NCBI RefSeq assembly: GCF_000236805.1
Contig: NZ_AGFX01000046.1
Span: forward strand, 35,425 to 99,424
Direction of reading: 5' to 3'
From: Paenibacillus peoriae KCTC 3763
GTDB taxonomy: Bacteria > Bacillota > Bacilli > Paenibacillales > Paenibacillaceae
DNA: 64,000 bases
In this document: positions 53,501-63,986 of the stretch, in pieces
Numbering within the stretch: position 1 is the stretch's first letter
Layout: the number at the start of each line of letters is the position of its first letter
The notes under the pieces: generated by a model
The model's input: the letters and a program-made list of their open reading frames with translations, nothing else
What the model was told of the DNA's origin: nothing
Database searches by the model: none
Position numbers and translations under genes: made by a program

Positions 53501-56500
53501 TGCGCGTACTTTACGGCGAATGCAGAGCTGACGGCAAGCGAGCTCCGCGTGGCACTGGCACAGGAGCTTCCGAGTTATATGATCCCGTCGTACTTCGTGC
53601 AGCTTGAGCATATGCCACTGAGCCCGAATGGCAAAATTGACCGCAAGGCGCTGCCTGTGCCCGAAGGCAATCTGCTGACAGGCGCGAAGTACGAGGCGCC
53701 AACAACGCCTATGGAAACGCGGCTGGCGCAGATCTGGAAGGGCGTCCTTGGCGTGGGGCGTGTAGGGATCAGGGACAACTTCTTTGAAATCGGAGGACAC
53801 TCTTTGCGTGCTACGCTTCTGATTGCCCGCATCCAGAAAGAGATGAACGGCCTTCTTTCCTTGCGGGAAGTGTTCCAATTTCCTACCATTGCGGAGATGG
53901 CCGAGCTCATGGCAAGCCGGGATCAAGCAGCCTATGCCTCTATCCCGGCCGCCGGAGAACGAAGCTACTATCCGGCATCTTCGGCACAGAAACGATTGTA
54001 CGTGCTGAGCCAGCTCGAAGGCGGAGAAATCAGCTACAATATGCCGGGCGTTATGACGGTAGAAGGGAAACTGGACCGCACGCGGCTGGAAGCGGCGTTC
54101 CGCCGACTAATACGTCGGCATGAGACGCTGAGAACGAGCTTCGATGTCGTGAACGGCGAGCCAGTGCAGCGAGTGCATGATGAAGTGCCTTTTGCAGTGG
54201 AATATGCCGAGGCCCGGGAGGATGAAGCTAAAGTCCGCATTCGAGACTTTATTCGCCCGTTCGATTTGCAGCAGGCGCCGCTTCTGCGGGCCGGATTGAT
54301 CAAGCTGCAGCAAGATCGCCATCTGTTGCTGTTTGATATGCATCATATCATCTCCGATGGTACTTCGATGGGCGTGTTGACCGAGGAATTTATTCAGATG
54401 TACGAGGGAAGCGAGCTGCCGGAGCTGCGGATTCAGTACAAAGATTATGCAGTATGGCAGCAACTGGAGATGCAAAGCGAGCGGATTGACAAGCAGGAAG
54501 CCTATTGGCTGGACGTATTCCGCGGTGAGCTGCCGATGCTTGATTTGCCGATGGATGAAACTCGTCCGGCGCAGCGAAGCTTTGCAGGAAAACAGGTTGA
54601 TTTTGTGATCGACGCCGCTCAAAGCCGTGCTTTACAACAGCTTGCGGCAAGTACCGGATCGACCTTGTATATGGTGCTGCTGTCCGCATATACGACGCTT
54701 TTACACAAATATACCGGCCAGGAAGATGTGATTGTCGGCAGCCCGATTGCGGGAAGACCGCACAGTGATCTGGAAGGTATGATCGGGATGTTTGTCGGCA
54801 CACTTGCACTCCGCAATTATCCGTCTGGCGAGAAAACGTTCCTTGACTATTTGCAGGAAGTCAAAGAAACTTCACTGCAAGCGTACGAGCATCAGGACTA
54901 TCCGTTTGAGGAATTGGTTGCGAAGCTCAATGTGAATCGGGATACGAGCCGAAATCCGCTGTTTGATCCGATGTTTGTGCTGCAAAATACGGAGCAGAGC
55001 GAACGGGAGATTGCCGGATTGCAATTCAAGCCGTATGCGTATGAGAACCCAACTGCCAAATTTGATCTGACGCTCCTCATAGCGGAGCAAGGCGAGGAAC
55101 TCGTCTGCAGCCTTGAGTACGCCAGCGCGCTGTTCCGGCGGGAAACGGCCGAACGGATCGCGAATCATTTTGTGCAGGTGATCAATGCGGTGGTGAGAGC
55201 GCCTGAGATGAAGCTGTCGGAGATAGCGATCATCACGGCTCCGGAGCAAGCGCAGATTCTGGAGCAATTCAATGCATCCGCGGTTGACTATCCGATGGAT
55301 AAACCGATTCATCAGATGTTCGAGGAGCAAGTGGAGCGGACGCCGGAGCAGACGGCGGTTGTGTTCGGGGAAAGCCGGCTAACGTATCGCGAGCTAAACA
55401 ATCGGGTGAACCAGTTGGCGCATGCGTTGCGCGCCGAAGGCGTTCGGTCGGAGCAGTTCGTCGGCCTGATGGTCGAACGTTCGCTGGAAATGGTGATCGG
55501 AATTTTCGGAATTTTGAAGGCCGGTGGCGCTTATGTGCCAATTGACCCGGAATATCCGGAAGAGCGGATTCACTATATTTTAAAAGACTCGGGTGCAAAG
55601 CTGCTGCTTACGCAAAGTCATTTACGGCGGGAAAAGCCTGACTTGGCGGGCTTCGAAGGCAAGATGATGGATTTGGACAGCAGCCAGGCATATGCGGAAG
55701 GCCGTTCCAATCCGGGCATCACGGTCAAGCCGAAGGATCTGATGTATCTCATTTATACTTCTGGTACTACAGGACTGCCTAAGGGAACCATGATTACGCA
55801 GCAAGGCTTGGTCAACTACATTTGGTGGGCGAAAAAAGTGTACGTAGGCGAGGAAAAGCTTGATTTTCCGCTGTATTCATCGATTTCTTTCGATTTGACG
55901 CTTACGTCAATATTTACGCCGCTTATCACAGGCAATACGATCATCATTTACGAAGGAGCGGATAAGGGGACGTTAATCCAGCAGATCATCGAGGACAATC
56001 AGGTGGACATTCTTAAGCTGACGCCGACGCATTTGAGCCTGATCAAAGACATGAAGATGCCCGAACAATCCAGAATTCGAAAAATGATCGTAGGCGGAGA
56101 AAACCTCAGCACTCATTTGGCGAAAAACATCTCTAATCTGTTTGGCGGAAACATCGAAATTTTCAACGAATACGGGCCGACCGAAACGGTAGTCGGATGC
56201 ATGATTTACCTCTACGATCCTGTCAGGGATACGAAGGAGTCCGTATCGATTGGGGTTCCGGCCGACAACGTGTACATTTATTTGCTCGATTCGCAGCGCA
56301 ATCTGGTACCGCCGGGCGTACCCGGAGAGATGTACATTGCCGGAGACGGAGTCGCTCTAGGCTACCTGAACCGTCCTGAGCTGACGGCGGAGAAATTCGT
56401 GGACAATCCGTTTGCGCCAGGCGGGCGGATGTATCGGACAGGGGATCTGGCCCGCTGGCAGGCGGACGGAAACATCGAATATTTGGGACGAATCGACGAG

Positions 56501-59500
56501 CAAGTGAAAATACGCGGCTACCGAATCGAGCTAGGCGAGGTGGAAGCGCAGCTGGTGAAAGTGGAGGCTGTGCAAGAAGCCGTCGTAACGGCTCGTACGA
56601 GTGAGGACGGGCAAAAGCAGCTATGCGCGTATTTGGTCGCTGACCGTCCGTTGACAGCAAGCGAGCTCCGTGGAGCGCTGGCGCAGGAGCTTCCAAGCTA
56701 TATGATTCCGTCGTACTTCGTGCAGCTGGAGCGGTTGCCATATACGCCCAACGGGAAAATCGATCGCAAAGCGCTGCCTGCGCCTGAAAGCAGCTTGCCG
56801 ACCGGAACCGTCTATGAGGCTCCGCGGACAGCGGTAGAGCAAGCGCTGACCACCGTTTGGCAGGGCGTGCTCGGTGTCGAAAGAATCGGCATTCACGACA
56901 ATTTCTTTGACCTTGGGGGCGATTCGATCAAGTCGATCCAGGTGTCCTCGAGACTGCTGCAAGCTGGCTACAAGCTGGATATGAAACATTTGTTCAAGTA
57001 TCCGACTATTGCCGAGCTCAGCCCGCATGCGCAAACCGCCGAACGTATCGCCGATCAAGGGGGAGTGACGGGCGAAACGCTGCTGCTCCCGATTCAGCGC
57101 TGGTTCTTCGAACAGACGCCTGTTGATCCGCATCACTATAACCATGCGATCATGCTGTATCGGGCAGAAGGCTTTGAGCTGACGGCGCTACGCCGAACGA
57201 TGGACAAAATTGCCGAGCATCACGACGCGCTGCGGCTCGTGTTCCGCCAGGCGGATCGCGGATATGAAGCGTGGAACCGTGGCGCCAGCGAGGGCGAGCT
57301 GTACACACTCGACATCGCGGACTTCCGAGGCGAGGCCGACTGCGCAGCCGCCATCGAAGCGAAAGCAAGCGAGATTCAGCGCAGCATAAACCTGAGCGAA
57401 GGGCCGCTGCTGAAGCTGGGACTGTTCCACTGCGCGGACGGCGACCATTTGCTGATCGTCATCCACCATCTGGCGGTGGACGGAGTATCCTGGCGGATAT
57501 TGTTCGAGGATATCGCCACAGGCTATGAGCAGGCAGTAAGTGGTCAGGAAATCCGGCTGCCGCATAAAACGGACTCGTTCCGCACATGGGCGCAACAATT
57601 GCCACGGTATGCGGCAAGTCCAGCGATGGCAAGCGAGCGGGAGTACTGGCGACAGATCGTGCAGACGGCAGCAGCCACTGAACCGCTGCCGAAGGATTTT
57701 GCTCACCCTGTAGCCCAAGTTCGCGACAGCGAGACGGTCGTAGCTGGGTGGAGCGAGGAGGAGACCTTGCTGCTGCTGAAGCAGGCTAACCACGCTTACA
57801 ACACGGAAGTAAACGACTTGCTGCTGACCGCTTTGGGTATGGCGGTTCATGCCTGGACGGGAACGGAAGAAGTGTTGGTAAATCTGGAAGGACACGGACG
57901 GGAACCGATCATTCCGGATACCGACATCACCCGGACCGTAGGCTGGTTTACGAGCCAATATCCGGTTGTGCTGGAGATCGGGGCCGAACAAGACGTTTCG
58001 CGCCGCATCAAGCGTGTGAAGGAAGGGCTTCGCCGCATTCCGAATAAAGGCATCGGGTACGGCATCTTGGCTCACTTGTCCGATGACGGCGGAAACGGTG
58101 ACGATTCCTTGCAACTTAAGCCGGAAATCAGCTTCAACTATCTGGGGCAGTTCGATCAGGACTTGGACAGTAATAAGCTGCACATTTCGCCTTATTCAAC
58201 CGGCGTCGCGATTAGCGAAAACAGCACGCGAAATTATGTACTGGACATCAACGGTATGATTTCGGAAGGTGCGTTGAAGCTGGCCATCAGCTATTGCGGA
58301 ATTCACTACCGCAAGGAGACGATGGAGAAGCTGGCTGAGCTGATTCAGAACAGCCTACGGGCAATCATCCTACACTGCGTGGGTAAAGAGCAGTCAGAAC
58401 TGACGCCGAGCGATCTGCTGCTTTCGGATCTCAGTATGGAGGAACTGGAGCAGCTTGTGCAGCAAACCCGGTATGTCGGCGAGATCGAAAATGTGTATAA
58501 GCTGGCGCCGATGCAAAAGGGCATGCTGTTCCTGAGTCTATTGGAGTCGAATTCGGGTTCTTACTTCGAACAATCGACTTATGGCATTCAAGGAAGTCTG
58601 GACATCCAAGTATTCTCCCAGAGTCTGGATGCCTTAATGCAGCGCCATGACGCACTGCGCACCAATTTTTACAATGGTTTGGCCGAACCTGTACAAATTG
58701 TATTCCGCAACAAGCAAGGTGAATTTTATTATGAGGATTTGCGCGGTATGGATCAGGTGCAGCGCGATGCGTATGCGGAAAGCTTTAATGCCCGAGATCG
58801 GGCGAAAGGGTTTGATCTGACCCAAGATGCGCTGCTGCGCATCTCGATCCTCCGTACCGGCAAAGAAAACTACAACCTGATCTGGAGCTTCCATCATATT
58901 ATTATCGATGGCTGGTGCGTGCCGCTTCTGATGCAAGAAATATTCGAGCACTATACGGCGATTCTGGAGCAAAGGCAACCAGAGCTTCCCCCAGTGCCGT
59001 CCTACAGCACCTATATCGAGTGGCTGGATCGTCAGGATGCCGGGAAAGCTGCCGATTATTGGAGCAAGTATCTGGAAGACTATGAACAACAAACGCTATT
59101 GCCGCAAGGGAAAGCCCAAGGCAAAGTTGAAGGGTATAGCCTGGAATATCTCGTCTGCGATCTCGGTGAGGATATGGCCAAGCAGATTGAGTTATTGGCC
59201 AAGCAGCATCAAGTAACAGTTAGCATGCTGATGCAGGCTGCATGGGGAATTCTATTGCAACGGTACAATAACAGCCGGGATGTCGTTTTCGGAAACGTAG
59301 TATCGGGAAGACCTGCAGAAATACCGGGTATTGAGAATATGGTCGGCATGTTTATCAATACAATTCCCGTTCGGGTTCAAACCGAGGAAGAGGAGACCTT
59401 CGCGCAATTGCTGAAAAAGCTGCAAGAGCAGTATTTGGCCTCTCATTCTTATGATACGTATCCGCTTTATGAAATCCAGGCGCTAACTGGACAAAAGCAA

Positions 59501-62374
59501 AGCTTGATCAACCACGTCATGGTATTTGAAAACTATCCGGTGGAAGAGCGGCTCGGCCAGTTGAGACAAGACGATTCGGGTGGGATGGAGATTACCGTTA
59601 TCGAAGCATTCGAACAAACGAACTATGATTTTGTTCTGACCATTGAGCCGGGTGCACAGCTCGAGCTTCATATGAGATACAACGCGCTCGTGTTTGAAGC
59701 GGAAGCCATCCGTCGGCTCCAGGGACATTTGGTTCGTCTGCTTGAACAAGTGCTCGATAACCCGCACATCCCGGTTGGTGATCTGGATATGATCACGGCA
59801 CAAGAGAAGGCGCAGATTATCGAAGTGTGGGGAGATACAGCAGCTCCTTATCCGCGTGAGAAGACCCTTCACAGCATATTTGAGGAAAAGGCTGCGCTCA
59901 CACCGGATCATACAGCACTTATTTACGGTGAAACGGAGCTTACCTACGGAGAGCTTCATCAGCAGGCGAACCGCCTTGCACGTACGCTGCGTGCCCAAGG
60001 GGTCAGACCGGACCAACCGGTCGGCATCATGGTCGAGCGCTCGCTTGAGATGATCATCGGCATTCATGCCATTTTAAAAGCGGGCGGGGCCTATGTACCG
60101 ATTGATCCGGAGTTCCCGGAAGATCGTATTCGCCACATGCTGGAGGACTCGGGGGCGAAGCTTCTGCTGACGAAGAACCATCTCAAAGATCGTTTTCCGT
60201 TCACCGGCACGCTCCTGGCACTTGATGATCCGCAGGCGTATCATGCTGATAGCTCCAATCTGGAGCCAATTGCGGGGCCTGAGCATCTGGCGTATATCAT
60301 TTACACGTCAGGTTCGACCGGCAAGCCGAAAGGTGTAATGATCGAGCACCGCTCGGCCGTTCATACGCTGAGCCAGTTGGAAGCTGAATATCCGATGTTG
60401 GAAGGCGACCGATTCCTGCTCAAAACGACATTCACTTTTGACTTCTCCGTACCGGAGCTGTTCTGCTGGTTCTTTGGACAGGGCACTCTCGTGATCCTGC
60501 CGCAGGGCGCGGACAAAGACCCGGTGGCACTGCTGGAGGCCGTGAATACAAACCGTATCACGCATCTCAATCTGGTACCGTCGATGCTCAGTGTTCTCGT
60601 TCAATACTTGAAAGAAAGCGGCACCCAGGGATTCCTTACGCTGAGATATCTGTTTGCTTGCGGCGAGACGCTGCCTGTCAAACTTGTGGAAGAGTACTAT
60701 AAAGTATCTCCATACGCAGTATTGGAAAATATTTATGGTCCTACCGAAGCGGCTGTATATGCGACGCGATATACAACGAGCCTTGAGACTGCTGCTCTAA
60801 CGCATGTACCTATCGGTAAACCGTACGCTAACGTCCAGGTATGGATGATGGACGGTGCTTCTCAGGTATCACCTGTAGGTGTGCCAGGCGAGCTCTGCAT
60901 TGCAGGCGAAGGGGTAGCGAGGGGGTACTTCAATCAGCCGGATCTGACAGCGGAGAAGTTTATTCCTCACCCGTACAAGCCGGGAGCACGGATCTACCGA
61001 ACAGGCGATTTGGCACGATGGCTGCCAGACGGGAATATTGAGTATTTGGGGCGGATCGATCACCAGGTAAAAATCCGGGGTTACCGCATTGAACTGGGAG
61101 AAGTGGAAGCACAAATTCTTAAAGTGCCGTCTGTGCAGGAAGCGGTCGTCCTTGCTCTGGCTGATGCAACGGGAAGTACTCAGCTTTGCGCGTACTTCGT
61201 GGCTGAAGAGTCGCTTGCAGCAGGCGTGTTGCGCGAGGCACTGGCCAGCGAGCTGCCGGGCTACATGATTCCGTCTGCTTTCGTACAGCTGCCACAAATG
61301 CCGCTGAATCCGAACGGCAAGCTGGATCGCAAAGCGCTGCCGGCACCGGAAGCACTTCTGCGGAGCACTGCGGAGTATATCCCGCCGCGAACGCCGACAG
61401 AAGTGGAACTGGCGCAGATTTGGTCCGAGGTACTCGGCGTGGAGGAAATCGGAGTCAAAGATCATTTCTTCGAGCTTGGCGGCCATTCCCTGAAAGTATT
61501 GGGATTGATCCAGAAGATCTCGACTAGCATGGGCGTACAGCTCCCGCTTCAACTTGTGTTCAATCTTCCGACTGTGGAGGAGCTGGCACTCGAAATTTCC
61601 AAGCTGCGGGCAAAAGCTGCGCCTGAGGAAGATGAGATGGAAATCCTCCGCTTCCCAGGAAAAGGAACAATCAAACTGTTTTGCTTCCCGCCTCGGGTTG
61701 GCTACTCTCTGGGATACTATGAGATGGCCAGGGAGCTGGAAGGGCATTGCGAAGTATACGGGTTCGAATTCATCGGCGATCATGTTCAGGGTCAAGAGAT
61801 GTTGGATCGATATGTGGATGCCATCACGGGTATTCAAGCAGAGGGCCCATATGTATTCCTGGGATACTCCCTCGGAGGAAATCTCGCCTTCGAGGTGGCC
61901 AAAGCCATGGAAAGCCGAGGTCACCATGTCAGCGACCTCATAATGGTGGATGCTATGAGAGAGATGTCCAAGGATGAGTCGACGCCAGAGCAACTTGAAG
62001 AGATCGTTGAGTTGGTGCTGAACAGCATTGGAGACCAGTACAAATCATTCCTCGCCGATCCAGCTGACAGGGAGCGAGTCAAAGACAAAGTGTTGATTTA
62101 CTCCATCTACCGGAATGAGCTTATTAACGCAGGTGAAGTTCAGGCGAATATCCATGCCTTGGTTGCAGAGGACGATAGTATTGGTCCGGTGACATCATCA
62201 GATAAACTGCTATGGCAGCAGGCGACACTTGGTCAATACGAAGAGTACGGAGTCATCGGAACGCACGATGTGCTGCTTGATTCCGGTTATGTTGGGGAAA
62301 ATGCTAAAGTGCTGAGACAAATACTTGGCAAGGTTGCAGAGTCCTCATCTAAAAACAAGCCTATTTTGTCCTAA
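35414..62374 (+). CDS. fusA: Seven-module lipopeptide non-ribosomal peptide synthetase (FusA-like)
   Basis: 8,986 residues, about 1 MDa. Order: C1-A1-T1, C2-A2-T2-E2, C3-A3-T3, C4-A4-T4-E4, C5-A5-T5, C6-A6-T6-E6, C7-A7-T7-TE. All C/E domains keep HHxxxDG, all A domains keep the A10 Lys, and all T domains keep Ser (S1009, 2044, 3554, 4601, 6130, 7171, 8692). T domains before E read GGDS, the others GGHS, and condensation types match (C3, C5, C7 follow an E domain). Pocket residues predict Ser, Val, Ile/Val, Ser-like, Ser, Asn, Ala. C1 at the N-terminus means an N-acylated peptide; the TE (Ser8819 in GYSLGG, His8951) should cyclise it. Fusaricidin synthetase has six modules, Thr first. No MbtH gene or transporter is nearby. 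The product name is unknown to me. Confidence 0.95.
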   Translation: MNNNVQRFFPLTNAQQRIWYTELLYPNTSVSLLLGTVKFKGKMNIDALKRSINMVIKQYDAFRIRITAENGIPRQYVVPFEDKEFACLDAADFKSIDELKAWLERHNQTPLELLNNELFQFLFIRISDDEYWLSVKTHHIISDGISMVLFGNKLTEYYIDIIRGIEPQLGEEYSYIEYIQTEEAYVQSERFVKDKEFWNDKFAGLPDVTGLKPYDPLLLSTAAQRAHFTVEGSLYKAIKQFCQDHKVSLFQFFMAAMYIYMHKATGDLDIAIGTSFANRSTKKEKNTVGMFVSTIAARSFVDPDTDLMSFLQSVAKDQTAILRHQKYPYNHLIQDLRETNRSKDIQRLFGISMEYRPVSWVDLDDVRIHTDYDFGGDEVNDLVLHIAELLDEDQLVLHVDYRSRLFDAGEIARIIRHLLVITEHIAENPEQKISEISLIDKQEKNEILTVFNNTKADYPKDKTIHQMFEEQAERTPEQTAVVFGESRLTYRELNERANRLARTLRAEGVQADQLVGLMAERSLDMMVGIFAILKAGGAYVPIDPDYPEERIRYMLEDSGAKLLLLPSHLQDRVHFAGRVMLLDDPVIYSEDGANLESINAPVDLAYVIYTSGTTGKPKGVMIEHGSVINRLIWMQEAYPLDAGDMILQKTAITFDVSVWELFWWSFVGASMCLLPVGGEKDPEVIVETIAAQKVSTMHFVPAMLNAFLEHIERQGEPAQNKLASLKQVFASGEALTPNAAARFQQYVAPVSQAKLVNLYGPTEATVDVSYFNLQADETYRTVPIGKPISNIRLYVVSESGKLQPIGMPGELCIAGDGVARGYLNRPELTAEKFVDSPFSPGERMYRTGDLVRWQADGNIEYLGRIDHQVKIRGYRIELGEVETQLLKVEAVQEAVVVAREDESGQKQLCAYFTANGELTGSELRGALAQELPSYMIPSYFVQLEHMPLSPNGKIDRKALPAPEGHMNTGQEYVAPRSEREAQLARIWQEVLGLQNVGIKDNFFEIGGHSLRATIVTARIQKEMNVGISLREVFQAPTIEQMAQLLDGREHVDYASIPSVEGQAYYPVSSAQKRLYLLSQLEGGETSYNMPGVLMVEGSLDRSRVEEAFRQLIRRHETLRTSFDVVNGEPVQRVQPEVSFAVEYIQAKEEEAPAHIRRFVRAFDLRQAPLLRVGLIELEAERHLLLFDMHHIVSDGASINILVEEFNRFYEGEELPKLRIQYKDYAAWQLAEARSERLSKQAAYWLDVYRDELPVLELPTDYARPPVQSFAGSSIEFVVNQRQTHALQQLAAETGSTLFMVLLSAYTALLHKYTRQEDIIVGTPIAGRPHADLEGMIGMFVNTLALRNFPAADKTFYQYVLEVKESALKAYENQDFPFEELVEKLDLRRDLSRNPIFDTLFVLQNTEQGDQEIDGLQFKPYAHPHQTAKFDLTFHVTENEEELACSLEYATALFQRETVERMTKHLLQLIDVILEKPETKLSSIEIITPQEKVRIVEQFNATAADYPREKTIHQLFEEQAAGSLAHVAVVCEDAHLTYRELNERANRLARTLRDKGVVQDQPVAIAAHRSIELVVGVLAILKAGGAYVPIDPDYPAERIGYMLEDSGAKLLLIRRDDVADIGFAGSVIDLDDDAAYAEDGSNLGLTGAPGDLAYVIYTSGTTGRPKGVMVEHRNVVRLVKHTDYAQLDETTRILQTGAVVFDASTFEIWGALLNGGQLYLASNDVILDAQKLRQAVEQYGITTMWLTSPLFNQLSQQDSKLFGAIKTLIVGGDMLSAPHINRVLRDNPGLGIVNGYGPTENTTFSTTYAIPGELTESAPIGRPIRNSTAYVVDSSMKLLPIGAWGELIVGGDGVARGYLNRPELTMEKFVQDPVKPGEICYRTGDLVRWRADGNLEIKGRIDEQVKIRGFRIELGEVEAQLAKIEGIQEAVVIARADESGQKQLCAYFAASNRLSAGEIRSALAKELPNYMIPSYFVQLEQLPLTANGKVDRRALPAPEENVHTGTEYAAPQTAVEQALASVWQSVLGVRNIGIHDSFFDLGGDSIKSIQVSSRLFQAGYKLEMKDMFKHPTIAGLSPYVQTVSRIAEQGEVSGATKLLPVQHWFFEQHSVSPHHFNQAVMLYRENGFEEVALHQTMKRIAEHHDALRLVFRQTEHGYEAWNRGMAEGELYTLEIVNFKEQVAPKAAIQAKASEIQRGIDLIHGPLMKLGLFRCAEGDHLLIVIHHLAVDGVSWRILFEDIAAGYEQAINGQEIQLPQKTDSYRTWAQQLSLYAESPAMEQERAYWEQLGRIAAEPLPKDEAQAYPLVLDSETITVQWTEEETELLLKQANRTYNTETNDLLLTALGLAVQTWSGIGRVLVNLEGHGREPIIPDLDITRTVGWFTSQFPVALEMGSNNDLSGQIKRIKESMRSIPHKGIGFGLLKYGSANLGGVVRELKPEISFNYLGQFDQDLDNSSLQLSSYSTGSAISEHAAQAYTLDMNGMISEGTLSLAITYSSKQYRRETVERLSELIRTSLQKVIRHCTSKETAELTPSDILLKGLTIEQLDQLAAHHQHVGEIENVYKLTPMQKGMFFHSLLEPHSLSYFEQATFEWHGHFDAPSFAQSLNALVQRHAALRTNFYNGWGDPVQIVYRTKRSEFNYEDLRGMEELQREAYIRNYIDDDRNRGFDLTQDALLRVSVLHKGEADYLLMWSFHHIIMDGWCVPLITREVFETYFAISQQREPESLPALPYSRYIEWLDRQDDQAAAGYWSEYLADYEQHTQIPQAKAQNKPEAYVSKQIVCGLGKNLTGRIEQAAKRHQVTVSTLMQTVWGIVLQKYNSSRDVVFGSVVSGRPAEIPGIESMIGLFINTIPVRVRSDETIGFADMVKRQQQQYLASHAYDTYPLYEIQTQTGQQHLITHIMVFENYPVEQQIETLGGEQAAFEITDAELFEQTNYDFNLIVLPGKEFKIVFRYNELVYEQSGIEQIQGHLIHMLEQVVSRPNIRVNELKLATPQEEAQMLLLGGNATTSYPKEKTLHRLFEEQAERTPDATALVFGDERLTYRELNEQANGLARTLRNSGVQPNQPVGLMAERSLEMIVGIFGILKAGGAYVPIDPQYPEERIRYILEDSDAKVLLTQPQVWDKVEFAGLVLDLTDKSHYQQETSDLQPVNGSDSLACIIYTSGSTGKPKGNLTMHFNISRVVKETNYIRFSTQDRVLQLSSFSFDGSTFDIYGALLNGASLVLITRDQVLDARELAHVLQTQRITKCFMTTALFNTLTDIDVGCFETLDTLLFGGEKVSVSHVRKAFASLGPNRIIHVYGPTESTVFATYYAVNHLEESVYTVPIGKPISNTSVYVMDHDQHPLPAGIPGELYIGGDGLAQGYLNRPELTEEKFIYSPFAAGGRLYRTGDLVKMREDGHIEYMDRIDAQVKIRGYRIELGEVEAHLLQVESVQEAVVIAREDQTGQKQLAAYFAADKALPVSEFKAALAQELPAYMLPAYFVQVDRLPLTPNGKVDRKALPAPQESETAGSRHEAPRTPIEASLVNIWQEVLGLQSVGIKDNFFDIGGHSLRATLLVSRIHKELNGHIALREVFQFPTIEQMAEIIESRDQAAYASIPVVGERSYYPVSSAQKRLYVLSQIEGGEISYNMPGVMTVEGELDRTRLEAAFRQLIHRHETLRTSFDVVNGEPVQQVHEEVSFAVEYAEVREEEARERVREFIRPFDLRQAPLLRVGLLRLQKDRHLLLFDMHHIVSDGASMNILVEEFIRLYEGAELPELRIQYKDYAVWQQLEVQSERIGKQEAYWLDTFRGELPVLDLPTDGVRPPLQSFEGDQIEFVIDASRSEALKRLAASTGSTLYMVLLSAYTTLLHKYTGQEDVIVGTPIAGRPHGELEGLIGMFVGTLALRNYPSGEKTFLDYLQEVKETSLQAYEHQDYPLEELVAKLNVKRDLSRNPLFDTMFALHNLEQGQRQIAGLQFKPYPHEHRSAKFDLMFNVTEQGSELACSLEYASVLFKRETAKRIANHFVQVIDAVVNAPETKLSEIAIITATEQAQILEQFNATAADYPKDKTIHQMFEEQVERTPEQTAVVLGASRLTYRELNERANRVARTLREQGVQADQRVGLMAERSLDMMVGIFAILKAGGAYVPIDPDYPEERIRYMLEDSGAKLLLLQSHLQDRISFAGRTLKLDEAQVYLEDGSNLAPIAGPRDMAYVIYTSGSTGKPKGVMVEHGSVINRLTWMQRVYPFDAGETILQKTAITFDVSVWELFGWSSVGASLCLLPVGGEKDPEVILETIEVQRISRIHFVPAMLNVFLEYIERQGELAQSKLASLKQVSTSGEALTPIAAARFQQLVAPVSQAKLVNLYGPTEATVEVSYFNLQADETYRTVPIGKPISNIRLYIVSEGGKLQPIGVPGELCIAGDGVARGYLNRPELTAEKFVDDPFAPGERMYRTGDLVRWQADGNIEYLGRIDHQVKIRGYRIELGEVETQLLKVKAVQEAVVVAREDESGQKQMCAYFTANAELTASELRGALAQELPSYMIPSHFVQLEHMPLSPNGKIDRKALPAPESSLSVGTAYEAPRTAVEQALAAVWQGALGVGRVGIHDNFFDLGGDSIKSIQVSSRLLQAGYKMDMKHLFKYPTIAELSPHVQTAERIADQGEVTGETPLLPIQRWFFEQAPVDLHHFNHAVMLYRADGFELGALHQTMTKIAEHHDALRLVFRQAVRGYEAWNRGTSEGELYTLDIADFRGEADCAAAIEAKASEIQRSINLSEGPLLKLGLFHCADGDHLLIVIHHLAVDGVSWRILFEDIATGYEQAVSGQEIRLPHKTDSFRTWAQQLPRYAASPAMASEREYWRQIVQTAAATEPLPKDETHDNPTRIEGETVTVQWSEEETSLLLKQANHAYSTEVNDLLLTALGMAVHAWTGTEQVLVSLEGHGREPIIPDTDITRTVGWFTSQYPVVLEMGAEQDVSRSIKRVKEGLRRIPNKGIGYGILTYLSGNGENEDNALRLQPEISFNYLGQFDQDLDSNKLQISPYSVGASISEKMAQRYTLDINGMISLGVLSLTIDYNGRQYRKETVEKLSDLLRTSLREVILHCADKEQTELTPSDLLLSDLSMEELEQLVQQTAHIGEVENVYKLTSMQKGMLFHSQLEPGSTAYFEQAVFSLQGSLDVDVFVQSLDALVQRHDVLRTSFYSGLAEPVQVVYRHKSCGFYYEDLRELEEAARETYAQAFSVNDMTAGFDLAQDALLRVSVLRTGEQTYRFYWSFHHIIMDGWCVPIMMQEVFEHYAAIQEQRQPELSVVLPYSQYIEWLDRQNLEEAATYWSKYLEGYEQQTQLPQEIQENPQSRTEGYVSEELVCDLGEELTRRMESIAKQYQVTINTLMQTAWGLVLQRYNSSRDVVFGSVVSGRPAEITGIETMIGLFINTIPVRVHADEGAAFADVLKATQEQALASNAYDTYPLYEIQARTEQKQSLISHVMVFENYPMEQQIEQSASADEDAFEITNVSMFDQTSYDFNLIVIPGEAVRISFRYNSLVYKQAGVERMQGHFVHVLEQITANPNLLVSELELATREEIVQILKQFNATAADYPKDKTIHQMFEEQAERTPEQTAVVFGESRLTYRELNERANRLARTLRAEGVQADQLVGLMAERSLDMMVGIFAILKAGGAYVPIDPDYPEERIRYMLEDSGAKLLLLQSHLQDRISFAGRTLKLDEAQAYVKDGSNLAPIAEPRDIAYVIYTSGSTGKPKGVMIEHRSVINRLIWMQEAYPLDAGDMILQKTAITFDVSVWELFWWSFVGASMCLLPVGGEKDPEVIVETIAAQKVSTMHFVPAMLNAFLEHIERQGEPAQSKLASLKQVFASGEALTPNAAARFQQYVAPVSQAKLVNLYGPTEATVDVSYFNLQVDETYRTVPIGKPISNIRLYVVSESGKLQPIGVPGELCIAGDGVARGYLNRPELTAEKFVDNPFVPGERMYRTGDLARWQADGNIEYLGRIDHQVKIRGYRIELGEVETQLLKVEAVQETVVVAREDESGQKQMCAYFTANAELTASELRVALAQELPSYMIPSYFVQLEHMPLSPNGKIDRKALPVPEGNLLTGAKYEAPTTPMETRLAQIWKGVLGVGRVGIRDNFFEIGGHSLRATLLIARIQKEMNGLLSLREVFQFPTIAEMAELMASRDQAAYASIPAAGERSYYPASSAQKRLYVLSQLEGGEISYNMPGVMTVEGKLDRTRLEAAFRRLIRRHETLRTSFDVVNGEPVQRVHDEVPFAVEYAEAREDEAKVRIRDFIRPFDLQQAPLLRAGLIKLQQDRHLLLFDMHHIISDGTSMGVLTEEFIQMYEGSELPELRIQYKDYAVWQQLEMQSERIDKQEAYWLDVFRGELPMLDLPMDETRPAQRSFAGKQVDFVIDAAQSRALQQLAASTGSTLYMVLLSAYTTLLHKYTGQEDVIVGSPIAGRPHSDLEGMIGMFVGTLALRNYPSGEKTFLDYLQEVKETSLQAYEHQDYPFEELVAKLNVNRDTSRNPLFDPMFVLQNTEQSEREIAGLQFKPYAYENPTAKFDLTLLIAEQGEELVCSLEYASALFRRETAERIANHFVQVINAVVRAPEMKLSEIAIITAPEQAQILEQFNASAVDYPMDKPIHQMFEEQVERTPEQTAVVFGESRLTYRELNNRVNQLAHALRAEGVRSEQFVGLMVERSLEMVIGIFGILKAGGAYVPIDPEYPEERIHYILKDSGAKLLLTQSHLRREKPDLAGFEGKMMDLDSSQAYAEGRSNPGITVKPKDLMYLIYTSGTTGLPKGTMITQQGLVNYIWWAKKVYVGEEKLDFPLYSSISFDLTLTSIFTPLITGNTIIIYEGADKGTLIQQIIEDNQVDILKLTPTHLSLIKDMKMPEQSRIRKMIVGGENLSTHLAKNISNLFGGNIEIFNEYGPTETVVGCMIYLYDPVRDTKESVSIGVPADNVYIYLLDSQRNLVPPGVPGEMYIAGDGVALGYLNRPELTAEKFVDNPFAPGGRMYRTGDLARWQADGNIEYLGRIDEQVKIRGYRIELGEVEAQLVKVEAVQEAVVTARTSEDGQKQLCAYLVADRPLTASELRGALAQELPSYMIPSYFVQLERLPYTPNGKIDRKALPAPESSLPTGTVYEAPRTAVEQALTTVWQGVLGVERIGIHDNFFDLGGDSIKSIQVSSRLLQAGYKLDMKHLFKYPTIAELSPHAQTAERIADQGGVTGETLLLPIQRWFFEQTPVDPHHYNHAIMLYRAEGFELTALRRTMDKIAEHHDALRLVFRQADRGYEAWNRGASEGELYTLDIADFRGEADCAAAIEAKASEIQRSINLSEGPLLKLGLFHCADGDHLLIVIHHLAVDGVSWRILFEDIATGYEQAVSGQEIRLPHKTDSFRTWAQQLPRYAASPAMASEREYWRQIVQTAAATEPLPKDFAHPVAQVRDSETVVAGWSEEETLLLLKQANHAYNTEVNDLLLTALGMAVHAWTGTEEVLVNLEGHGREPIIPDTDITRTVGWFTSQYPVVLEIGAEQDVSRRIKRVKEGLRRIPNKGIGYGILAHLSDDGGNGDDSLQLKPEISFNYLGQFDQDLDSNKLHISPYSTGVAISENSTRNYVLDINGMISEGALKLAISYCGIHYRKETMEKLAELIQNSLRAIILHCVGKEQSELTPSDLLLSDLSMEELEQLVQQTRYVGEIENVYKLAPMQKGMLFLSLLESNSGSYFEQSTYGIQGSLDIQVFSQSLDALMQRHDALRTNFYNGLAEPVQIVFRNKQGEFYYEDLRGMDQVQRDAYAESFNARDRAKGFDLTQDALLRISILRTGKENYNLIWSFHHIIIDGWCVPLLMQEIFEHYTAILEQRQPELPPVPSYSTYIEWLDRQDAGKAADYWSKYLEDYEQQTLLPQGKAQGKVEGYSLEYLVCDLGEDMAKQIELLAKQHQVTVSMLMQAAWGILLQRYNNSRDVVFGNVVSGRPAEIPGIENMVGMFINTIPVRVQTEEEETFAQLLKKLQEQYLASHSYDTYPLYEIQALTGQKQSLINHVMVFENYPVEERLGQLRQDDSGGMEITVIEAFEQTNYDFVLTIEPGAQLELHMRYNALVFEAEAIRRLQGHLVRLLEQVLDNPHIPVGDLDMITAQEKAQIIEVWGDTAAPYPREKTLHSIFEEKAALTPDHTALIYGETELTYGELHQQANRLARTLRAQGVRPDQPVGIMVERSLEMIIGIHAILKAGGAYVPIDPEFPEDRIRHMLEDSGAKLLLTKNHLKDRFPFTGTLLALDDPQAYHADSSNLEPIAGPEHLAYIIYTSGSTGKPKGVMIEHRSAVHTLSQLEAEYPMLEGDRFLLKTTFTFDFSVPELFCWFFGQGTLVILPQGADKDPVALLEAVNTNRITHLNLVPSMLSVLVQYLKESGTQGFLTLRYLFACGETLPVKLVEEYYKVSPYAVLENIYGPTEAAVYATRYTTSLETAALTHVPIGKPYANVQVWMMDGASQVSPVGVPGELCIAGEGVARGYFNQPDLTAEKFIPHPYKPGARIYRTGDLARWLPDGNIEYLGRIDHQVKIRGYRIELGEVEAQILKVPSVQEAVVLALADATGSTQLCAYFVAEESLAAGVLREALASELPGYMIPSAFVQLPQMPLNPNGKLDRKALPAPEALLRSTAEYIPPRTPTEVELAQIWSEVLGVEEIGVKDHFFELGGHSLKVLGLIQKISTSMGVQLPLQLVFNLPTVEELALEISKLRAKAAPEEDEMEILRFPGKGTIKLFCFPPRVGYSLGYYEMARELEGHCEVYGFEFIGDHVQGQEMLDRYVDAITGIQAEGPYVFLGYSLGGNLAFEVAKAMESRGHHVSDLIMVDAMREMSKDESTPEQLEEIVELVLNSIGDQYKSFLADPADRERVKDKVLIYSIYRNELINAGEVQANIHALVAEDDSIGPVTSSDKLLWQQATLGQYEEYGVIGTHDVLLDSGYVGENAKVLRQILGKVAESSSKNKPILS
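37265..38300 (+). repeat. Near-identical tract in A1, second copy in A5
   Basis: From the A3 loop to the A10 region this stretch matches 52628-53663 at a constant offset of 15,363 bases without indels. Only a few scattered differences were seen by eye in each 100 bases, and almost none over 37291-37690. The segment just upstream (37110-37250) is clearly divergent. Confidence 0.85.
38579..43063 (+). other. FusA module 2: C-A(Val)-T-E
   Basis: C2 has HHIVSDG at 1189-1195. A2 spans about 1505-1990, with pocket D A F W I G G T F and Lys1988, a well-known valine code. T2 Ser is 2044 in GGDS. E2 has HHLAVDG at 2224-2230, so D-Val is expected, as in fusaricidin position 2. Confidence 0.88.
43064..46219 (+). 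other. FusA module 3: C-A(Ile/Val)-T
   Basis: C3 (HHIIMDG, 2696-2702) is the type that accepts a D-residue donor. A3 spans about 3013-3500, with pocket D G F F L G V V F and Lys3498, an isoleucine-like code. The equivalent fusaricidin position is relaxed (Val, Ile, Phe, Tyr), so several congeners are likely. T3 Ser is 3554. Confidence 0.78.
46220..50749 (+). other. FusA module 4: C-A(Ser-like, altered pocket)-T-E
   Basis: C4 has HHIVSDG (3734-3740). A4 spans about 4050-4547 and is closely related to A1 and A5, but its pocket reads D V W H S S L V E: Phe to Ser at position 299 and Asp to Glu at 331. The substrate could be Ser, Thr or another small polar residue. T4 Ser is 4601 and E4 has HHLAVDG (4781-4787), so the residue should be D-configured. 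The fusaricidin position 4 residue is D-allo-Thr. Confidence 0.72.
49565..49985 (+). repeat. Near-identical tract in E4, second copy in E6
   Basis: Matches 57275-57695 at a constant offset of 7,710 bases, with only a handful of differences by eye. It covers the HHLAVDG core of the epimerase. Similarity drops sharply after the CCGAA-GAT junction near 49988. Confidence 0.85.
50750..53947 (+). other. FusA module 5: C-A(Ser)-T, extra relative to fusaricidin
   Basis: C5 (HHIIMDG, 5257-5263) follows an E domain. A5 spans about 5579-6076 with pocket D V W H F S L V D and Lys6074, identical to A1, so Ser. T5 Ser is 6130 and there is no E domain, so L-Ser. Six-module fusaricidin synthetase has no module at this point; it goes from D-allo-Thr directly to D-Asn/Gln. 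Confidence 0.85.
52628..53663 (+). repeat. Near-identical tract in A5, second copy in A1
   Basis: Partner of the tract at 37265-38300. Upstream of it, 52440-52610 instead resembles A4 (47880-48030), so A5 is a mosaic. Confidence 0.85.
53948..58462 (+). other. FusA module 6: C-A(Asn)-T-E
   Basis: C6 has HHIISDG (6310-6316). A6 spans about 6626-7117; it differs clearly in sequence from its neighbours, with FDLTLTSIF, pocket D L T K I G E V G and Lys7115, an asparagine code. T6 Ser is 7171; E6 (HHLAVDG, 7351-7357) gives D-Asn. It corresponds to fusaricidin position 5 (D-Asn/D-Gln). Confidence 0.85.
57275..57695 (+). repeat. Near-identical tract in E6, second copy in E4
   Basis: Partner of 49565-49985. 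The sequence after it (linker to the second half of E6) diverges at once, which suggests a conversion boundary. Confidence 0.85.
58463..62374 (+). other. FusA module 7 and release: C-A(Ala)-T-TE
   Basis: C7 has HHIIIDG (7827-7833). A7 spans about 8146-8638 with pocket D F P N F C I V Y and Lys8636. T7 Ser is 8692. There is no E domain, yet the fusaricidin terminal residue is D-Ala, taken up directly; the same may hold here, though the pocket alone does not settle L or D. The type I thioesterase (about 8750-8986) has Ser8819 and His8951. Confidence 0.78.
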
Positions 62375-62404
62375 GATCAATCAACAAGTATAGTATTGGG
62401 CAGC

Positions 62405-62455
62405 AAAGACGCTCGGGTTCCTTTATAATAGGAGAAACCCGAGCGTCTTTTGTGT
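62405..62455. terminator. Strong terminator closing the lipopeptide operon
   Basis: AAGACGCTCGGGTT pairs perfectly with AACCCGAGCGTCTT over 14 bases, then a T-rich run. It lies between two convergent genes and could stop transcription from both sides. Confidence 0.92.
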
Positions 62456-62483
62456 TTTGTATCGCCATAAACATATTAAGTCT

Positions 62484-63518
62484 CTAATCATCTGTCTTTG
62501 ATTTAGCAACGGTTGATTGAGGGGGACTGGTATTGGAGATTAGTTCACGGATGACTTGAATGACAAGCTCGGGTTGATCATGGATAATCATATGGTCGCT
62601 CTTCTTGGCAACAATAAATTTGCTGTTTGTAGAGATGTTGAGCATTTCACGCTGCCCCATTTGCCAGCTTTGTTCGATCTGATCATTTCCGTTCTTGCTA
62701 ATACCGAACTGAGTCAAATTTTGCTGGATGCCCCGGGCAATCACACGCACAGGGAGGTTTCCCAAATGCTGCCCGCGTATGGCATTTTCGGTTGTGTTCG
62801 CCAGATCCCCCTCCTCGGCAACAGATCGAAAGTATTTGGGGGAAGCGACAATATTCACAAACGATTTTCTATCCTGATGCTCGACACGACCAGTTAGCAT
62901 AAAATTAGGGAACAGACGAAAAGCCCCTGACCTTTCTAGGAGAATCGATATTAACGGCGAGGGATTGACCTTTGGTCGTTCCTTGGCATAGATCTCATGG
63001 GTCCGGCGGGCGTCATTCTCGGGCCTGGCATCCACCAAAACCAGTCCTGCCACCTCATCTCTGTACGTTTGTGCGTACAGTCTTGAGTACATCCCCCCGA
63101 GGGAATGGCCTACAAGGATATAAGGAGCTTGGATGTCTGCATTCTTTAAGGCGACATGAAGCTCTCGAACGATGTTTTCACCGGTGCGTGGAGTAGCAGC
63201 CTCCTCGCTCCAGGCATAGCCTGCCCGGTCATAGGATACAACAGTTGCGGATGTTGACAGCTTTTCGGGAATATCTCTCCAGGATAAGCTGCTTTCCCCA
63301 CTCCCCGATTCAAGCAGTATTGTCGGAGAGCCGCTACCAAGTTTACGAATATGAAGTTGATAGCTCCCGGCATCGACCATTTTCCCCAGAGGGGGATATT
63401 GCAATTTATCCTGTTTGGATGCAATCCACTCATACACAAATCCAGAGATAACGACAAGCAGCAAAAAAGAGATGACCCAAAACACAATTCTCATCCAAGT
63501 TCGCCTTCGTTGCTTCAT
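62484..63518 (-). CDS. Membrane-anchored alpha/beta hydrolase
   Basis: 344 residues from ATG at 63518 on the minus strand, with AAAGGAG upstream. Residues 11-28 form one membrane helix after a basic start (MKQRRRTWMR), with no lipobox, so the enzyme domain probably faces outside. The nucleophile elbow GHSLGG places Ser139; an oxyanion-region motif LLESGSGESS precedes it, and SDHMIIHDQPELV near the C-terminus gives the likely catalytic His. The family includes esterases, peptidases and lactonases, and the substrate is not predictable. It is convergent with fusA; a role in opening or detoxifying the lipopeptide is possible but unsupported beyond position. Confidence 0.85.
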   Translation of the reverse strand: MKQRRRTWMRIVFWVISFLLLVVISGFVYEWIASKQDKLQYPPLGKMVDAGSYQLHIRKLGSGSPTILLESGSGESSLSWRDIPEKLSTSATVVSYDRAGYAWSEEAATPRTGENIVRELHVALKNADIQAPYILVGHSLGGMYSRLYAQTYRDEVAGLVLVDARPENDARRTHEIYAKERPKVNPSPLISILLERSGAFRLFPNFMLTGRVEHQDRKSFVNIVASPKYFRSVAEEGDLANTTENAIRGQHLGNLPVRVIARGIQQNLTQFGISKNGNDQIEQSWQMGQREMLNISTNSKFIVAKKSDHMIIHDQPELVIQVIRELISNTSPPQSTVAKSKTDD

Positions 63519-63695
63519 TAAAAGATCTACTCCTTTATTCTATTAATTAATCAACAGCTAATGTCATATGAAACAAAATTGCTTTTGTGTGGTTTGTAGC
63601 TTGCTGAAGATTACAAGTAAAGCATCAAAATGAAGTTCGTATTATCTGTCTATTCTCTATTAAGAAGGTGGTCGTTACAGCGGTGGCTCTCCTAT

Positions 63696-63725
63696 ATCAT
63701 TTTTTACCCATCCTTTCTTTGTCAA
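63696..63725 (-). promoter_or_regulatory. Candidate promoter for the alpha/beta hydrolase
   Basis: On the minus strand TTGACA (63720-63725) is followed after 18 bases by AATGAT (63696-63701). A ten-base palindrome TAACGCGTTA lies further upstream at about 63777-63786. Confidence 0.35.
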
Positions 63726-63819
63726 ATCATCAATATTAAAGAAAAAACCAGATATAGCACTCGAACTATAATGAGTAACGCGTTATTTTATGGCGATAAA
63801 ACAATTTAATAAAAAAAGC

Positions 63820-63848
63820 TTGCATTTAAATATTCAGCATGGTATATT
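63820..63848 (+). promoter_or_regulatory. Candidate rRNA-operon promoter P1
   Basis: TTGCAT, a 17-base spacer and TATATT, preceded by an A/T-rich stretch resembling an UP element (AATTTAATAAAAAAA). Confidence 0.6.
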
Positions 63849-63910
63849 CTAATTCCGGCCAAGAAATACAATATTGCGAGTGAATGCAAAAAAAGATTTG
63901 AAATAAAGGC

Positions 63911-63939
63911 TTGCAAAGTTGGTTCGGACATGATATGAT
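63911..63939 (+). promoter_or_regulatory. Candidate rRNA-operon promoter P2
   Basis: TTGCAA, a 17-base spacer and TATGAT, 91 bases after P1, giving the tandem layout common for rrn operons of Bacillales. Confidence 0.65.
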
Positions 63940-63986
63940 ATAAAAGTTGATGCGGCGATGAGCCAAGTTGACAAAAAAGAAATGTT

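Noticed and set aside
55780-56230. A6 as a foreign or degraded domain because it differs strongly from the other A domains
   Set aside because: All core motifs and the Asn pocket are intact; Asn-type A domains are generally divergent from Ser/Val types.
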